The notes: generated by a model from the sequence alone, not told the origin. A DNA stretch of 64,000 bases from Streptomyces liangshanensis (GCF_011694815.1 NZ_CP050177.1:6138501-6202500); one strand, 5' to 3'; counted from the stretch's first letter, positions 24,449-33,792 are shown. A program made the numbers and translations.

Positions 24449-24903
24449 TGATCGATGGACGCCGTGAGCCGAAGCTCCGGACGACGGACGAACCGATGTC
24501 GTGGGTGCTCGAACCGCTGATGGACATCCCGCACGTACGGCACGGCGTGGTCCTCGCCTCCGACGGGCTCGTCCAGGGACGCTCCACGAACCTGCCCCGG
24601 GTGGACGCGGAGGGCGCGTCGGCCATGCTCGCCGGGATCATCTCGTCCTCCCGCGGCCTCCTCGGCGCCTTCGCGGGCTCCGACGGCCCCGAGGACGTAC
24701 GGCAGGTGGTCGTCGAGGGCCTCCACGGCTACGTGTTCCTGACCGGCGCCGGCCGGAACGCGGTGATCGCGGTCTACACCGACACCGAGGTCGACCTCGG
24801 GGTCGTGGCGCACGAGGTGCAGGTCCAGGTGAAGAAGCTGGGCCGCGCCATGAGCACCCCGGCGCGCCAGCACGGGAGCGGCGCCGTGGGTGCGGTGTCA
24901 TGA
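24448..24903 (+). CDS. Roadblock/LC7 protein (CvnB type)
   Basis: A 151-residue roadblock/LC7 domain protein: VLEPLMDIPHVRHGVVLASDG, ASAMLAGIISSSRGL, VVVEGLHGYVFLTGAG and NAVIAVYTDTEVDLG. In conservons this protein is thought to act on the GTPase CvnD. ATG 24448 shares a base with the CvnA stop and follows AAGGA; an internal ATG at 24496 begins the conserved part. Confidence 0.9.
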   Translation: MIDGRREPKLRTTDEPMSWVLEPLMDIPHVRHGVVLASDGLVQGRSTNLPRVDAEGASAMLAGIISSSRGLLGAFAGSDGPEDVRQVVVEGLHGYVFLTGAGRNAVIAVYTDTEVDLGVVAHEVQVQVKKLGRAMSTPARQHGSGAVGAVS

Positions 24904-25265
24904 CCCCGGAACGGGCGTCGAGGCCGCTCGTACGGCCGTACGTCGAGACCGGCGGCCGGGCCAGGGCCGACCGCTGCGCGCTCGAACGGATCACCCTGCT
25001 CCACCGCGTCGGCGGCGACGTCCCGCGCGGCCTGAGCGACAAGCAGCGCGAGGCCATGGAGCTGCTCAGGGCCGGTGCCCTCTCCCTGGTGGAGACCGCC
25101 TCGTACCTGCGGCTGCCCGTCTCGCTGTCGAAGGTCGTGCTGGCGGATCTGATCGCGGCGGGATGCCTCAAGGCCCGCCCGCCCGCGCCCCTCGCGGCGC
25201 AGCACGACCCCGAGATGCTGAGAAAGGTGCTCGATGGACTCCGCCGGGCCAAGTCCTCTTCCTGA
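24900..25265 (+). CDS. DUF742 protein (CvnC type)
   Basis: A 121-residue DUF742 protein with the typical RPYVETGGRAR start, LSDKQREAMELLRAGALSLVETASYLRLPVSLSKVVLADLI (a winged-helix-like core) and a short tail. ATG 24900 overlaps the previous stop by 4 bases. Role in the complex is unknown. Confidence 0.9.
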   Translation: MTPERASRPLVRPYVETGGRARADRCALERITLLHRVGGDVPRGLSDKQREAMELLRAGALSLVETASYLRLPVSLSKVVLADLIAAGCLKARPPAPLAAQHDPEMLRKVLDGLRRAKSSS

Positions 25266-25851
25266 GGCCCCCGACAGCCGGCCCCCGGCCCACCTGCCCG
25301 AGAACGCCCTGATGCTCAAGGTCGTCGTCGCCGGACCGTTCGCGGTCGGCAAGACCACGTTCGTCAGTGCCGTCTCCGAGATCCAGAGCCGGCACACCGA
25401 GGAGCTGATGACGCAGGCCGGCGCCCTGGTCGACGACCTGGAGGGCGTGGACGCCAAGACCCACACCACGGTCGGCACCGACTTCGGCCGGCTCACCCTG
25501 GACGACCGCCTGGTCCTGTACATGTTCGGCAGTCCCGGGCAGAAGCGCTTCCGCGTGCTGTGGGACGACATCGTCAGCGGCGCGCTCGGCATCCTGGTGC
25601 TGGTCGACACCGGCAGGCTGGACGCCGCGTTCGAGGTGATGGACATGGTGGAGGCCGCGGGGCTGCCGTACGTCGTCGGCGTCAACCACTTCCCCGCGTC
25701 ACCGGTCCACTCCCCGGACGACGTACGCGCCGCGCTCGACCTGCCGGCCGGCACCCCGGTCGTCGGGCTCGACGCCCGGGACCGCGACGCGTGCCTGGAC
25801 GCGCTGATCACGATGACCCAACACGTCCTGTCCCCGCTGGAGATGGTGTGA
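25234..25851 (+). CDS. Small GTPase (CvnD type)
   Basis: A 205-residue Ras/MglA-like GTPase. After a Pro-rich N-terminus come the P-loop GPFAVGKTTF (about 34-43), TTVGTDFGRL (switch I Thr region), FGSPGQKRF (G3, with SPGQ rather than DxxGQ), and GVNHF in the G4 position. ATG 25234 lies 32 bases inside the DUF742 gene. It is the central G protein of the conservon. Confidence 0.92.
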   Translation: MDSAGPSPLPEAPDSRPPAHLPENALMLKVVVAGPFAVGKTTFVSAVSEIQSRHTEELMTQAGALVDDLEGVDAKTHTTVGTDFGRLTLDDRLVLYMFGSPGQKRFRVLWDDIVSGALGILVLVDTGRLDAAFEVMDMVEAAGLPYVVGVNHFPASPVHSPDDVRAALDLPAGTPVVGLDARDRDACLDALITMTQHVLSPLEMV

Positions 25852-27107
25852 CCACCCCGCTGACGACCACCCCGCCGACGTCCGACCTGACCCGGCTGTA
25901 CGGCCCCGAGTTCGCCGCCGACGCCTACGGGATCTACCGGCGGCTGCGCGCCCTCGGCAAGGTGGCGCCCGTCGAGTTCGCCCCCGGGGTCAAGGCCCTG
26001 CTGGTGACGGACTTCGGCACCGCGCTGGAGGTCCTGTACGACACCAAGCTCTGGTCCAAGGACCCGCGCGCGTGGGAGGCGGCCCACATGCCCGCCGACT
26101 CGCCGATGCGGACCATGCTGGGCTACCAGCGCAGCCCGATGTTCACCGACGGCGACGAACACGCCCGGTACCGGGGGGCGGTCTCCGACAGCCTCGCCCG
26201 CTTCGAGCCGCACGTCCTGCGCGGGATGGTGCGGCGCAGCGCCGACCGGCTCATCCAGGGGTTCGCGGCACGCGGGGAGTGCGACCTGGTCGCCGAGTTC
26301 GCGATGGGGCTGCCGGTCCTGCTGTTCAACGAGATGTTCGGCGTCCCCGACCGGGAGAACACCCGGCTGGCCACCGCGCTCGCCGGGTTCACGAGCGCGC
26401 ACCAGGAACAGGCCAAGGAGGCCTGGGACGACTACCTCGGGTACATCGGCGAGCTGGTCGACCTGCGGGTGCGCGAGCCCGGCCAGGACCTGACGTCCTG
26501 GCTGCTGGCCCATCCGGCGCGGCTCACCACGCAGGAGGTCTTCGAGGAGCTGCTGCTCTTCGTCGGCGCGGCGCACGAGCCCACCAGCGGGCTCCTCGCC
26601 AACAGCCTGCACCGCATGCTGACCGACGACCGGTACTACAGCACGCTCACCGACGGGGCGCTGACCGTGCACGACGCGCTGCGGGTCGTGCTGTGGAAGC
26701 AGACGCCGGTGGCCAACTACGGGGCGCACTACCCGCGTCAGGACACCGTGCTGGCCGGGGTGCCGGTGCCGGCGCACAGCCTGGTGCTGATCTCGTTCGC
26801 CGCGATCAACGACGGGTTGGCGCCCGAGCGGCCCGAGGAGGCGGGGAACGGGGGGCGTTCGCATCTCGCGTTCTCGGCGGGGCCGCACGCCTGTCCGGCG
26901 AAGGACCCCAGTGTGCAGATCGCGGTGACGGCCGTCGAGCGGCTCACGTCGTGGCTCCCGACGCTGGAACTCGCGGTGCCCGCGGACGAGATCGTCTGGC
27001 GCCCGACGGGGTTCCTGCGGGCCCTGACCCGCCTGCCGGTGCGCTTCACCCCGATCCACCCGGACCAGGAGGGAACCACTCCGTGGACGTCCCCGGCGTC
27101 GGCGTAG
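25848..27107 (+). CDS. Conservon cytochrome P450, CYP157-like, without ExxR
   Basis: A 419-residue P450. The heme motif is FSAGPHACPA (342-351, Cys349). The I-helix motif is GAAHEPTS (240-247) in place of the usual AGxxTT. The K-helix region around 276-288 reads LRVVLWKQTP, so the normally invariant ExxR is lost, with Trp283 at the Arg position. Loss of ExxR is the known peculiarity of the CYP157 family, which is conservon-linked. GTG 25848 overlaps the GTPase stop by 4 bases. Electron donors and substrate are unknown. Confidence 0.9.
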   Translation: MTTPLTTTPPTSDLTRLYGPEFAADAYGIYRRLRALGKVAPVEFAPGVKALLVTDFGTALEVLYDTKLWSKDPRAWEAAHMPADSPMRTMLGYQRSPMFTDGDEHARYRGAVSDSLARFEPHVLRGMVRRSADRLIQGFAARGECDLVAEFAMGLPVLLFNEMFGVPDRENTRLATALAGFTSAHQEQAKEAWDDYLGYIGELVDLRVREPGQDLTSWLLAHPARLTTQEVFEELLLFVGAAHEPTSGLLANSLHRMLTDDRYYSTLTDGALTVHDALRVVLWKQTPVANYGAHYPRQDTVLAGVPVPAHSLVLISFAAINDGLAPERPEEAGNGGRSHLAFSAGPHACPAKDPSVQIAVTAVERLTSWLPTLELAVPADEIVWRPTGFLRALTRLPVRFTPIHPDQEGTTPWTSPASA

Positions 27108-27167
27108 CCGCCGTTGTCCTCAATCGCCGGACGGGCTGGGTGTGTACGGGGTGCACGGGGTGCCGGG

Positions 27168-27923
27168 TCAGAAGCCGTGGCGGGCGCCGCCGTCCACCGG
27201 GACCATGACCCCCGTCACGTACGACGCGGCCGGGGAGAGGAAGAAGGCCGCTGTCCGGCCGAACTCGGCGGGGGTGCCGTAGCGGCGCAGCGGGATACGG
27301 GCCTCCTGGCGCGCCCGCGCCGCCCCCGCGTCGCCCGACAGCGCGTCGAGTTCGCGGACGCGGTCCGTGTCGATGCGGGACGGCAGCAGGCCCAACACCC
27401 GTATCCCGCGCGGCCCCACCTCGTCGGCGAGGGACTTCGCGAAGCCCGCGAGCCCCGGCCGCAGGCCGTTCGACAGCGTCAGGCCCGGTATCGGCTCGTG
27501 CACCGACCCGGACAGCACCAGCGCGATCACCCCGCCCGCGCCCAGCTCCGACGTCGCGGCCCGCGCCAGCCGTACCGCCCCGAGGAACACCGACTCGAAC
27601 GCCGTCCGCCACTGCTCGTCCGTGTTGGCGGTCGCCGCCCCCGCCGGCGGACCACCGACGCTGATCAGCATCCCGTCGAACCGCCCGAACCGCTCCCGCG
27701 CCGCGGCCGTCAGCCGCCCCGCCACCTCCGGGTCCGCGTTGTCCGCGGCCAGCCCGTACGCGCCCGGGCCCAACTCCCGCGCCGCCGCGGCCACTCCCGC
27801 CGCGTCCCGCCCGGTGATCACCACTTTCGCGCCGTCCCCGACCAGCGCCTCCGCCGCGGCGCGGCCGAGCCCCCGGGAGGCCCCGGTGACGACGTAGACA
27901 CGGTCCTTCAGCCCAAGATCCAT
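27168..27923 (-). CDS. Short-chain dehydrogenase/reductase
   Basis: A 251-residue classical-like SDR. The cofactor motif is TGASRGLGRAAAEAL (14-28); TGRD at the second strand suggests NADP(H). The active site deviates: the LSGSV segment supplies the Ser, and NGLRPGLAGFAKSLADEVG occupies the YxxxK position with no Tyr, so activity is uncertain. The C-terminus has VTGVMVPVDGG. It follows the GH15 gene by 4 bases and is probably cotranscribed. Confidence 0.85.
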   Translation of the reverse strand: MDLGLKDRVYVVTGASRGLGRAAAEALVGDGAKVVITGRDAAGVAAAARELGPGAYGLAADNADPEVAGRLTAAARERFGRFDGMLISVGGPPAGAATANTDEQWRTAFESVFLGAVRLARAATSELGAGGVIALVLSGSVHEPIPGLTLSNGLRPGLAGFAKSLADEVGPRGIRVLGLLPSRIDTDRVRELDALSGDAGAARARQEARIPLRRYGTPAEFGRTAAFFLSPAASYVTGVMVPVDGGARHGF

Positions 27924-27927
27924 GGGC

Positions 27928-29712
27928 CTATGGTGCCGTGCCGTCCTTGCCCAGCAGGACGGCGGTCCCCACCAGCCCGATATGGCTGAACGCCTGCGGG
28001 AAGTTGCCCAGTTGGCGCCCGGCCACCGGGTCGTACTCCTCCGACAGCAGCCCCACGTCGTTGCGCAGGTCCAGCAGCCGCGCGAACAGCTCCTCCGCCT
28101 CCTCCCGCCGCCCCGTCATCCGCAGCGCGTCGGCCAGCCAGAACGAGCAGACGAGGAACGTGCCCTCGCCGCCCGGCAGTCCGTCCACCAACGGGCCCTC
28201 GGTGCTGTACCGCCGTACGAACCCGCCGTGCATCAGCTCGTCCCGCACCGCGTCGACCGTGCCCACCACCCGCGGGTCGTCCGGCGGCAGGAAGCCGACC
28301 TGCGGGATCAGCAGCGCCGCCGCGTCCAGTTCGTCGGAGCCGTACGACTGCGTGAAGGTGTTCCGCACCGGGTCGTACCCCTTCGCGCAGACCTCGTCGT
28401 GCACCTCGTCCCGCATCGCCCGCCAGCGCGCCACGTCCCCCGGCAGCGACGGGTCGTCCTCCAGGGTCCGTACGGCACGGTCGGCGGCGACCCACGCCAT
28501 CACCTTCGAGTGCGTGAAGTGCCTGCGGGGACCGCGCACCTCCCACAGCCCCTCGTCCGGTTCGCGCCACCGCGACTCCAGGAAGCCGAGCAGGCTGAGC
28601 TGGAGCTTCCAGGCGTGCGAGGTCGCGGGCAGGCCCGCGGCGCGCGCCAGGTGGAGGGAGTCCATGACCTCGCCGTACACGTCGAGCTGGAGCTGCTCCA
28701 CGGCCTCGTTGCCGGTACGGACCGGTGAGGACCCCTCGTACCCGCGCAGCCAGGACAGTTCGGTCTCCGGCAGTCGGCGCTCGCCCCCGACGCCGTACAT
28801 GATCTGGAGGTCCGCCGGGTCGCCGGCGACCGCGCGCAGCAGCCAGTCGCGCCAGGCCGCCGCCTCCTCCAGGTACCCGGCCGACAGCAGGGCGCCCAGC
28901 ACCAGCGTCGAGTCGCGCAGCCAGCAGTAGCGGTAGTCCCAGTTCCGCACCCCGCCGATCTCCTCGGGCAGCGAGGTGGTGGGGGCGGCGATGATCCCGC
29001 CCGTCGGGGCGTAGATGAGTGCCTTGAGGGTGATCAGCGAGCGCATCACGGCGTCCCGGTGCGGCCCCTCGTACCGGCAGCGCGCCGACCACTCCCGCCA
29101 GTCCTCCAGGCTCTGTTCCAGGGCCTCGTACGGGTCGATCAGGTCCGGGCGCTCCTTGTGCGAGGGGTGCCAGGTGAGGACGAACGCCACCTTCTCGCCC
29201 GCGCCGACGGTGAACGACGAGAAGGTGGTGAAGTGCTGGCCCCACGTCTTGACGTGCGGCTCGCTGCGCAGCCACACGGAGTCCGGTCCCGCGACGGCGA
29301 CCCGGTGGCCGTCCGAGCGCCGCATCCACGGCACGACCGAGCCGTAGTCGAAGCGCAGCCGGAGGGTGGACCGCATCTCGACCGTCCCGCTGACGCCCTC
29401 CACGATCCGCACGATGTCGGGCGCGGTGTCGCGCTGGGGCATGAAGTCGGTGACCTTCACCGTGCCGGTACGCGTCTCCCAGACGGTCTCCAGGACGAGC
29501 GTGTCGCCCACGTAGGAGCGCCGGGTGCTGTCACCGGCGTCCTTGGGGGCGATCCGCCAGTGGCCGTTGTCCTCGTCGCCGAGCAGGGCCGCGAAGCAGG
29601 CCGCCGAGTCGAAGCGAGGAAGGCACAGCCAGTCGATGGAGCCGTTCCTGCCGACCAGGGCGGCGGTCTGGAGATCGCCGATGAGCGCGTAGTCCTCGAT
29701 GCGTGGGGTCAC
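27928..29712 (-). CDS. Glycoside hydrolase family 15 protein (glucoamylase/trehalase-like)
   Basis: A 594-residue GH15 protein with the N-terminal beta-sandwich start IEDYALIGDLQTAALVGRNGSIDWLCLPRFDS and the catalytic (alpha/alpha)6-barrel segments RNWDYRYCWLRDSTLVL, WLRGYEGSSPVRTGN and ACRxx-free LLIPQVGFLPPDDPR. No signal peptide is seen, so it is cytoplasmic. Bacterial relatives include glucoamylases, glucodextranases and the mycobacterial trehalase; trehalose or maltodextrin is the likely substrate. Confidence 0.92.
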   Translation of the reverse strand: MTPRIEDYALIGDLQTAALVGRNGSIDWLCLPRFDSAACFAALLGDEDNGHWRIAPKDAGDSTRRSYVGDTLVLETVWETRTGTVKVTDFMPQRDTAPDIVRIVEGVSGTVEMRSTLRLRFDYGSVVPWMRRSDGHRVAVAGPDSVWLRSEPHVKTWGQHFTTFSSFTVGAGEKVAFVLTWHPSHKERPDLIDPYEALEQSLEDWREWSARCRYEGPHRDAVMRSLITLKALIYAPTGGIIAAPTTSLPEEIGGVRNWDYRYCWLRDSTLVLGALLSAGYLEEAAAWRDWLLRAVAGDPADLQIMYGVGGERRLPETELSWLRGYEGSSPVRTGNEAVEQLQLDVYGEVMDSLHLARAAGLPATSHAWKLQLSLLGFLESRWREPDEGLWEVRGPRRHFTHSKVMAWVAADRAVRTLEDDPSLPGDVARWRAMRDEVHDEVCAKGYDPVRNTFTQSYGSDELDAAALLIPQVGFLPPDDPRVVGTVDAVRDELMHGGFVRRYSTEGPLVDGLPGGEGTFLVCSFWLADALRMTGRREEAEELFARLLDLRNDVGLLSEEYDPVAGRQLGNFPQAFSHIGLVGTAVLLGKDGTAP

Positions 29713-29827
29713 TCTGGGCCTCTGCCCACGTCAACGAGGGGTTAGGCCCGGTCAGGTGGCCCTGTCCGCCGGATCCTCGTGGGTCCGCGCGCGTCGGCGG
29801 TCGGGTCGGACCGTCGCCGTCGCCGGG

Positions 29828-30631
29828 TCAGACCGTCGCCGGGGACGGTTCCGGTACGTCCTGGTCCGCCGCCGCGGCCTCCGCGGCCGCCGTGCGGTCG
29901 CGCTTCTCGCGGCGTACGAGCACGACGAAGCCGACCGGCACCCCGGCGGCGAACAGCCACCACTGGACGGCGTACGCCATGTGCGGGCCGATCGAGCCGT
30001 CGTCGGGGTCCGGGATCTCCTGCGGGGAATGCCCGGCGGGCACCGGTGAGGTCAGCTCGATGTACCCCCCGAGGACCGTGCGGTCCAGGTACTTCGCCTG
30101 TTCCTCGCTGTTGATCAGCATGACCTGGCGGGGCGGCAGGTCGCGCAGGTCGCGGATGCCGCTGCCCTTCGTCGTCTCGTCGGCCTTGAGCCGGCCGGTG
30201 ATCGTGACCTCGCCCGAGGGCGGGGCGGGGATCTTCGGGAAGGCCCGCTGGTCGTCGCCGGACGGGATCCAGCCCCGGTTGACGATCACCGCGCGGCCGT
30301 CGTCCAGGACGAGCGGGATCAGGACGTGGTAGCCGACCTGTTCGTCACTGGACGTACGGCGGCGGACGACCACCTCGTGGGCGGTGTCGAACCGGCCCGT
30401 GGCGGTGACCCGGCGCCAGTAGTCGGAGTACGGGACGGTGTGCCCCGGGGAGGTGAGCTCCGTGACCGGGACGGGCTTCGCCTTGAGGTTGTCCGAGATC
30501 AGCGTGTTCTGGGCGACCTTGTGCTCATGCCGGTGAAGCTGCCAGAAACCCAGCTCGATCATCGTCGGGATGAGCGCGAGCGAGAGCAGGGCGAGAATCA
30601 CCCACTGCCGGGTGAACAGGAAGCGGTACAC
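29828..30631 (-). CDS. SURF1 family protein (cytochrome oxidase assembly)
   Basis: A 267-residue protein with N-terminal helix FTRQWVILALLSLALIPTMI followed by the family motif GFWQLHRHEHK, a periplasmic domain with DYWRRVTATGRFD and VIVNRGWIPSG, and a C-terminal helix after HMAYAVQWWLF. SURF1 assists heme a insertion into aa3-type oxidase. GTG 30631 places the helix at the N-terminus. It lies 54 bases after the exonuclease gene. Confidence 0.92.
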   Translation of the reverse strand: MYRFLFTRQWVILALLSLALIPTMIELGFWQLHRHEHKVAQNTLISDNLKAKPVPVTELTSPGHTVPYSDYWRRVTATGRFDTAHEVVVRRRTSSDEQVGYHVLIPLVLDDGRAVIVNRGWIPSGDDQRAFPKIPAPPSGEVTITGRLKADETTKGSGIRDLRDLPPRQVMLINSEEQAKYLDRTVLGGYIELTSPVPAGHSPQEIPDPDDGSIGPHMAYAVQWWLFAAGVPVGFVVLVRREKRDRTAAAEAAAADQDVPEPSPATV

Positions 30632-30684
30632 GCCTTCGACGGTACCCGCCGGGCCCCGGGGGCCGGACGGCGGGTACGAATCGG

Positions 30685-31686
30685 TCACCTGTCCGTGGAG
30701 GTGGGGGCGGAACCGCCCGCGGGCGCCACGTCCCGCAGGAGCTGGGTGAAGGCGGCCTCGTCGATGACCGGGGTGCCGTACGACGCCGCCTTGACGGTCT
30801 TCGACGTCGAGGACTCCGGATCGTTGGTCACGAGCAGGCTCGTCAGCCGCGACACGCTCGTCGCGACGTGCAGCCCCGCCTCCACCGCCCGGTCCTCCAG
30901 CAGTTCGCGGTCGACGGACGTGTCGCCCGAGAACGCCACCCGCATGCCCTGGACGAGCGCCTTGCCCGGCTCGTACCGGCCCGGGTTCGGATACGGGCAG
31001 GACGGGCGCTTGCGCGAGGGCCGCCAGCTCGTCTGCGCCGCCGGGCGGTACGACGACTGCCGGCCGATCCGGGGCCGCGCGGGCGAGTCCGACCACTCCG
31101 TGAGCGGCAGGCATTCGAGGAGCGGGAGCCGTACGCCGCCCCGCGCCGCCGCGTGCAGACTCGGCCGGAACGCCTCCGCGAGCACCCGCGCGTCGTCCAG
31201 CGCGTGGTGCGCGCGCTGCTGCACCACGCCGAAGTGCGCGGCCAGCGACTCCAGTTTGTGGTTGGGCAGCGGCAGGGCCAGCTCCTTGGACAGCGCGATC
31301 GTGCACAGCCGCTGCCGGGTGGGCGCCGCGCCGCCCGCGCGCGCGTACTCCCGGGCGATCATCGACCAGTCGAAGATGGCGTTGTGCGCCACCAGGACCC
31401 GGCCCTCCAGGCGCTCCGCGAACTCGGCGGCGATCTCCGGGAAGAGCGGGGCGCTCTCCAGGACGTCGCTCGTCAGCCCGTGGATCCAGACGGGTCCCGG
31501 ATCGCGCTCCGGGTTGACGAGCGTGTACCAGTGGTCCTCGACCTCGCCCCGGACGTCCAGGCGGTAGACGGCGGCGGACACTATCCGGTCGTCGCGGGCG
31601 AGGCCGGTGGTCTCCACGTCGACGACCGCGTACCCCTGGGGGTAGGCGGCCGGCCACGTCGTCGCTGTCGTCTGGTCGTCGAGCAT
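30685..31686 (-). CDS. DnaQ-type 3'-5' exonuclease with BRCT domain
   Basis: A 333-residue protein. The exonuclease domain has ExoI VVDVETTG (DEDD Asp/Glu), ExoII HNAIFDWSMI and ExoIII HHALDDARVLAEAF. After a basic linker with YRPAAQTSWRPSRKRPS comes a BRCT domain: MRVAFSGDTSVDR to VTNDPESSTSKTVKAA. It resembles the proofreading epsilon subunit of DNA polymerase III or an exonuclease in repair. A TATTCT hexamer lies 8 bases before ATG 31686 and no ribosome site is visible, so a near-leaderless start is possible. Confidence 0.9.
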   Translation of the reverse strand: MLDDQTTATTWPAAYPQGYAVVDVETTGLARDDRIVSAAVYRLDVRGEVEDHWYTLVNPERDPGPVWIHGLTSDVLESAPLFPEIAAEFAERLEGRVLVAHNAIFDWSMIAREYARAGGAAPTRQRLCTIALSKELALPLPNHKLESLAAHFGVVQQRAHHALDDARVLAEAFRPSLHAAARGGVRLPLLECLPLTEWSDSPARPRIGRQSSYRPAAQTSWRPSRKRPSCPYPNPGRYEPGKALVQGMRVAFSGDTSVDRELLEDRAVEAGLHVATSVSRLTSLLVTNDPESSTSKTVKAASYGTPVIDEAAFTQLLRDVAPAGGSAPTSTDR

Positions 31687-31812
31687 GGTCACAGAGAATA
31701 CGGGCCGGGACCGACAGCACGGTCGCCCGGGCGGCCCGGGCCCGCCGCCGGGTGGTCCGTCAAGTGCGGGTCGCTGTCGCGCCGCTGACGGCCCGGGTGA
31801 GACTCTCGCCGG

Positions 31813-32529
31813 ATGACGGACTCCACCCCCGCCCACGCGGAGCCGCACGGCGACGCCCTCGGCACCCGCCTCAACTGGCTGCGCGCGGCCGTCCTCGGCG
31901 CCAACGACGGCATCGTCTCCACGGCGGGCCTGGTGGTCGGCGTGGCCGGCGCCACCGACGCCAGGGGGACGCTGCTGACGGCGGGTCTGGCGGGCCTGCT
32001 GGCCGGGTCGATGTCGATGGCGACGGGGGAGTACGTGTCGGTCTCCACCCAGCGCGACTCGGAACGGGCGGCGCTGGCCGTGGAGCGCCGCGAGCTGCGG
32101 GAACAGCCGGAGGCCGAACTCGCCGAGCTGACGGGCCTGCTGGCGGAGCGGGGCCTGTCGCCCGAGGTGGCGCGGGAGGCGGCCGAGCAGCTGACGGCGC
32201 GGGACGCGCTGCGCGCCCACGCGAGCGAGGAGCTGGGCATCGACCCCGACGCGCTGACCAACCCGTGGCACGCGGCGGGGGCGAGCTTCCTGTCGTTCAC
32301 GGTGGGCGCCCTGCTGCCGCTCCTCGCGATCGTCCTGCTCCCGCCCTCGTACCGGGTGCCGGTCACGGTCCTGGCGGTGCTGGTGGCCCTCGCCCTGACC
32401 GGGTGGGGCAGCGCGCGGCTGGGAGCGGCCCCGAGGACCCGCGCGGTGCTGCGGAACATGGGCGGGGGAGCGGTGGCCATGGCGGTCACGTACGCCGCGG
32501 GCGCGCTGCTGGGGGCGGCGGGGGTGTGA
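31813..32529 (+). CDS. VIT1/CCC1 family iron/manganese transporter
   Basis: A 238-residue membrane protein. WLRAAVLGANDGIVSTAGLVVGVAGA (about 20-45) is the family signature with the metal-site Asp, followed by SMSMATGEYVSVSTQRDSE. A cytoplasmic Glu-rich helical region (70-150) precedes three C-terminal helices. Such carriers export or store iron(II) or manganese(II). Confidence 0.9.
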   Translation: MTDSTPAHAEPHGDALGTRLNWLRAAVLGANDGIVSTAGLVVGVAGATDARGTLLTAGLAGLLAGSMSMATGEYVSVSTQRDSERAALAVERRELREQPEAELAELTGLLAERGLSPEVAREAAEQLTARDALRAHASEELGIDPDALTNPWHAAGASFLSFTVGALLPLLAIVLLPPSYRVPVTVLAVLVALALTGWGSARLGAAPRTRAVLRNMGGGAVAMAVTYAAGALLGAAGV

Positions 32530-32691
32530 CGGGGGCGCGCTGCTGGGGGTGCGGCGGGTCGCGGGCCGGCCAAGTGGTGCGCGTCACAGCGGGGGAGGCC
32601 GCCCCCGCCGCCCGTGCGGCACGCGGTCCTGACCACCCGAAAGCGGGCGTAACGTGTTCGGGTCCCATCATCAGACCGGCAAGGACCCCCC

Positions 32692-33735
32692 ATGCGCGCC
32701 ACCGTCATCCACGCTCCCCACGACATCCGGGTGGAGGAGGTGCCCGATCCGGTGATCCGGCGGCCCACCGACGCGGTGGTGCGGGTGCTGCGGGCCTGCA
32801 TATGCGGCAGCGACCTGTGGCCGTACCGGGGCGAATCGGTCGTGGAGCCCGGGTCGCGGATCGGGCACGAGTTCCTCGGCGTGGTCGAGGAGACCGGCTC
32901 CGACGTGGCGCGCTTCGCGGTCGGCGATCTGGTGGTCGCGCCCTTCGTCTGGGCCGACGGGACCTGTGACTTCTGCCACGAGGGGCTCCCCACGTCCTGC
33001 CCGAGCGGCGGCGACTGGGGCGACGGCGGCACCGACGGCGGCCAGGGCGAGGCGGTCCGGGTCCCCTTCGCCGACGGCACCCTCGCCGCGCTCCCGGCCG
33101 ACGCGGCCTCCGACGAGCGGCTGCTGACCGCGCTGCTCGCCCTCTCCGACGTGATGGGCACCGGACACCACGCGGCCCTGGGCGCCGGGGTACGGCCCGG
33201 CAGCACCGTCGCCGTCGTCGGGGACGGCGCGGTGGGGCTGTGCGCGGTGCTGGCCGCCCGGCGGCTGGGCGCCGGGCGCATCATCGCGCTGGGCCGCCAC
33301 CAGGCCCGTACGGACCTCGCCAGGACCTTCGGCGCCACCGACGTGGTCGCCGAGCGCGGCGAGGCCGCCGTGGAGGCCGTGCGCGAGCTGACCCGGGGGC
33401 AGGGCGCGCACGCCGTCGTGGAGGCGGTCGGCACCGAGCAGTCGATGCGTACGGCCCTGCGGATCACCCGTGGCGGCGGGGCGATCGGTTACGTCGGGGC
33501 GCCCCACGGCAGCGGTACGGCCGTGGACCTGCGCCACATGTTCGACCGGAACATCGCGCTGCGCGGCGGGCTCGCGCCGGCCGGGGCGTACATCCCCGCG
33601 CTGCTGCCCGACGTGCTCGACGGCACCCTCGACCCGTCGCCCGTCTTCGACCTGACGGTCTCCCTGGACGACGTGGCCGACGGCTACAAGGCCATGGACT
33701 CCCGTACCGCGCTCAAGGTGCTCATCAGGATGTAG
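32692..33735 (+). CDS. Zinc-dependent alcohol dehydrogenase family protein
   Basis: A 347-residue medium-chain dehydrogenase. The catalytic zinc ligands are in ACICGSDLWPY and GHEFLGVV, the structural-zinc loop DGTCDFCHEGLPTSC keeps three Cys, and the cofactor fold has VVGDGAVGLCAVL. The ALGRHQ segment at the second strand suggests NADP(H) or mixed use. AAGGA precedes ATG 32692. The substrate is unknown. Confidence 0.9.
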   Translation: MRATVIHAPHDIRVEEVPDPVIRRPTDAVVRVLRACICGSDLWPYRGESVVEPGSRIGHEFLGVVEETGSDVARFAVGDLVVAPFVWADGTCDFCHEGLPTSCPSGGDWGDGGTDGGQGEAVRVPFADGTLAALPADAASDERLLTALLALSDVMGTGHHAALGAGVRPGSTVAVVGDGAVGLCAVLAARRLGAGRIIALGRHQARTDLARTFGATDVVAERGEAAVEAVRELTRGQGAHAVVEAVGTEQSMRTALRITRGGGAIGYVGAPHGSGTAVDLRHMFDRNIALRGGLAPAGAYIPALLPDVLDGTLDPSPVFDLTVSLDDVADGYKAMDSRTALKVLIRM

Positions 33736-33792
33736 TCCGGCTCCACGGCCGAGACCCCGGCCCGGGCCCCGGACACGACCGCGGACACGACT

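Noticed and set aside
27108..27167. A short intergenic motif around CGCCGGACGGGCT, perhaps a dispersed repeat
   Set aside because: Similar sequences are common near gene ends in Streptomyces; only one copy is seen here, so no repeat can be claimed.
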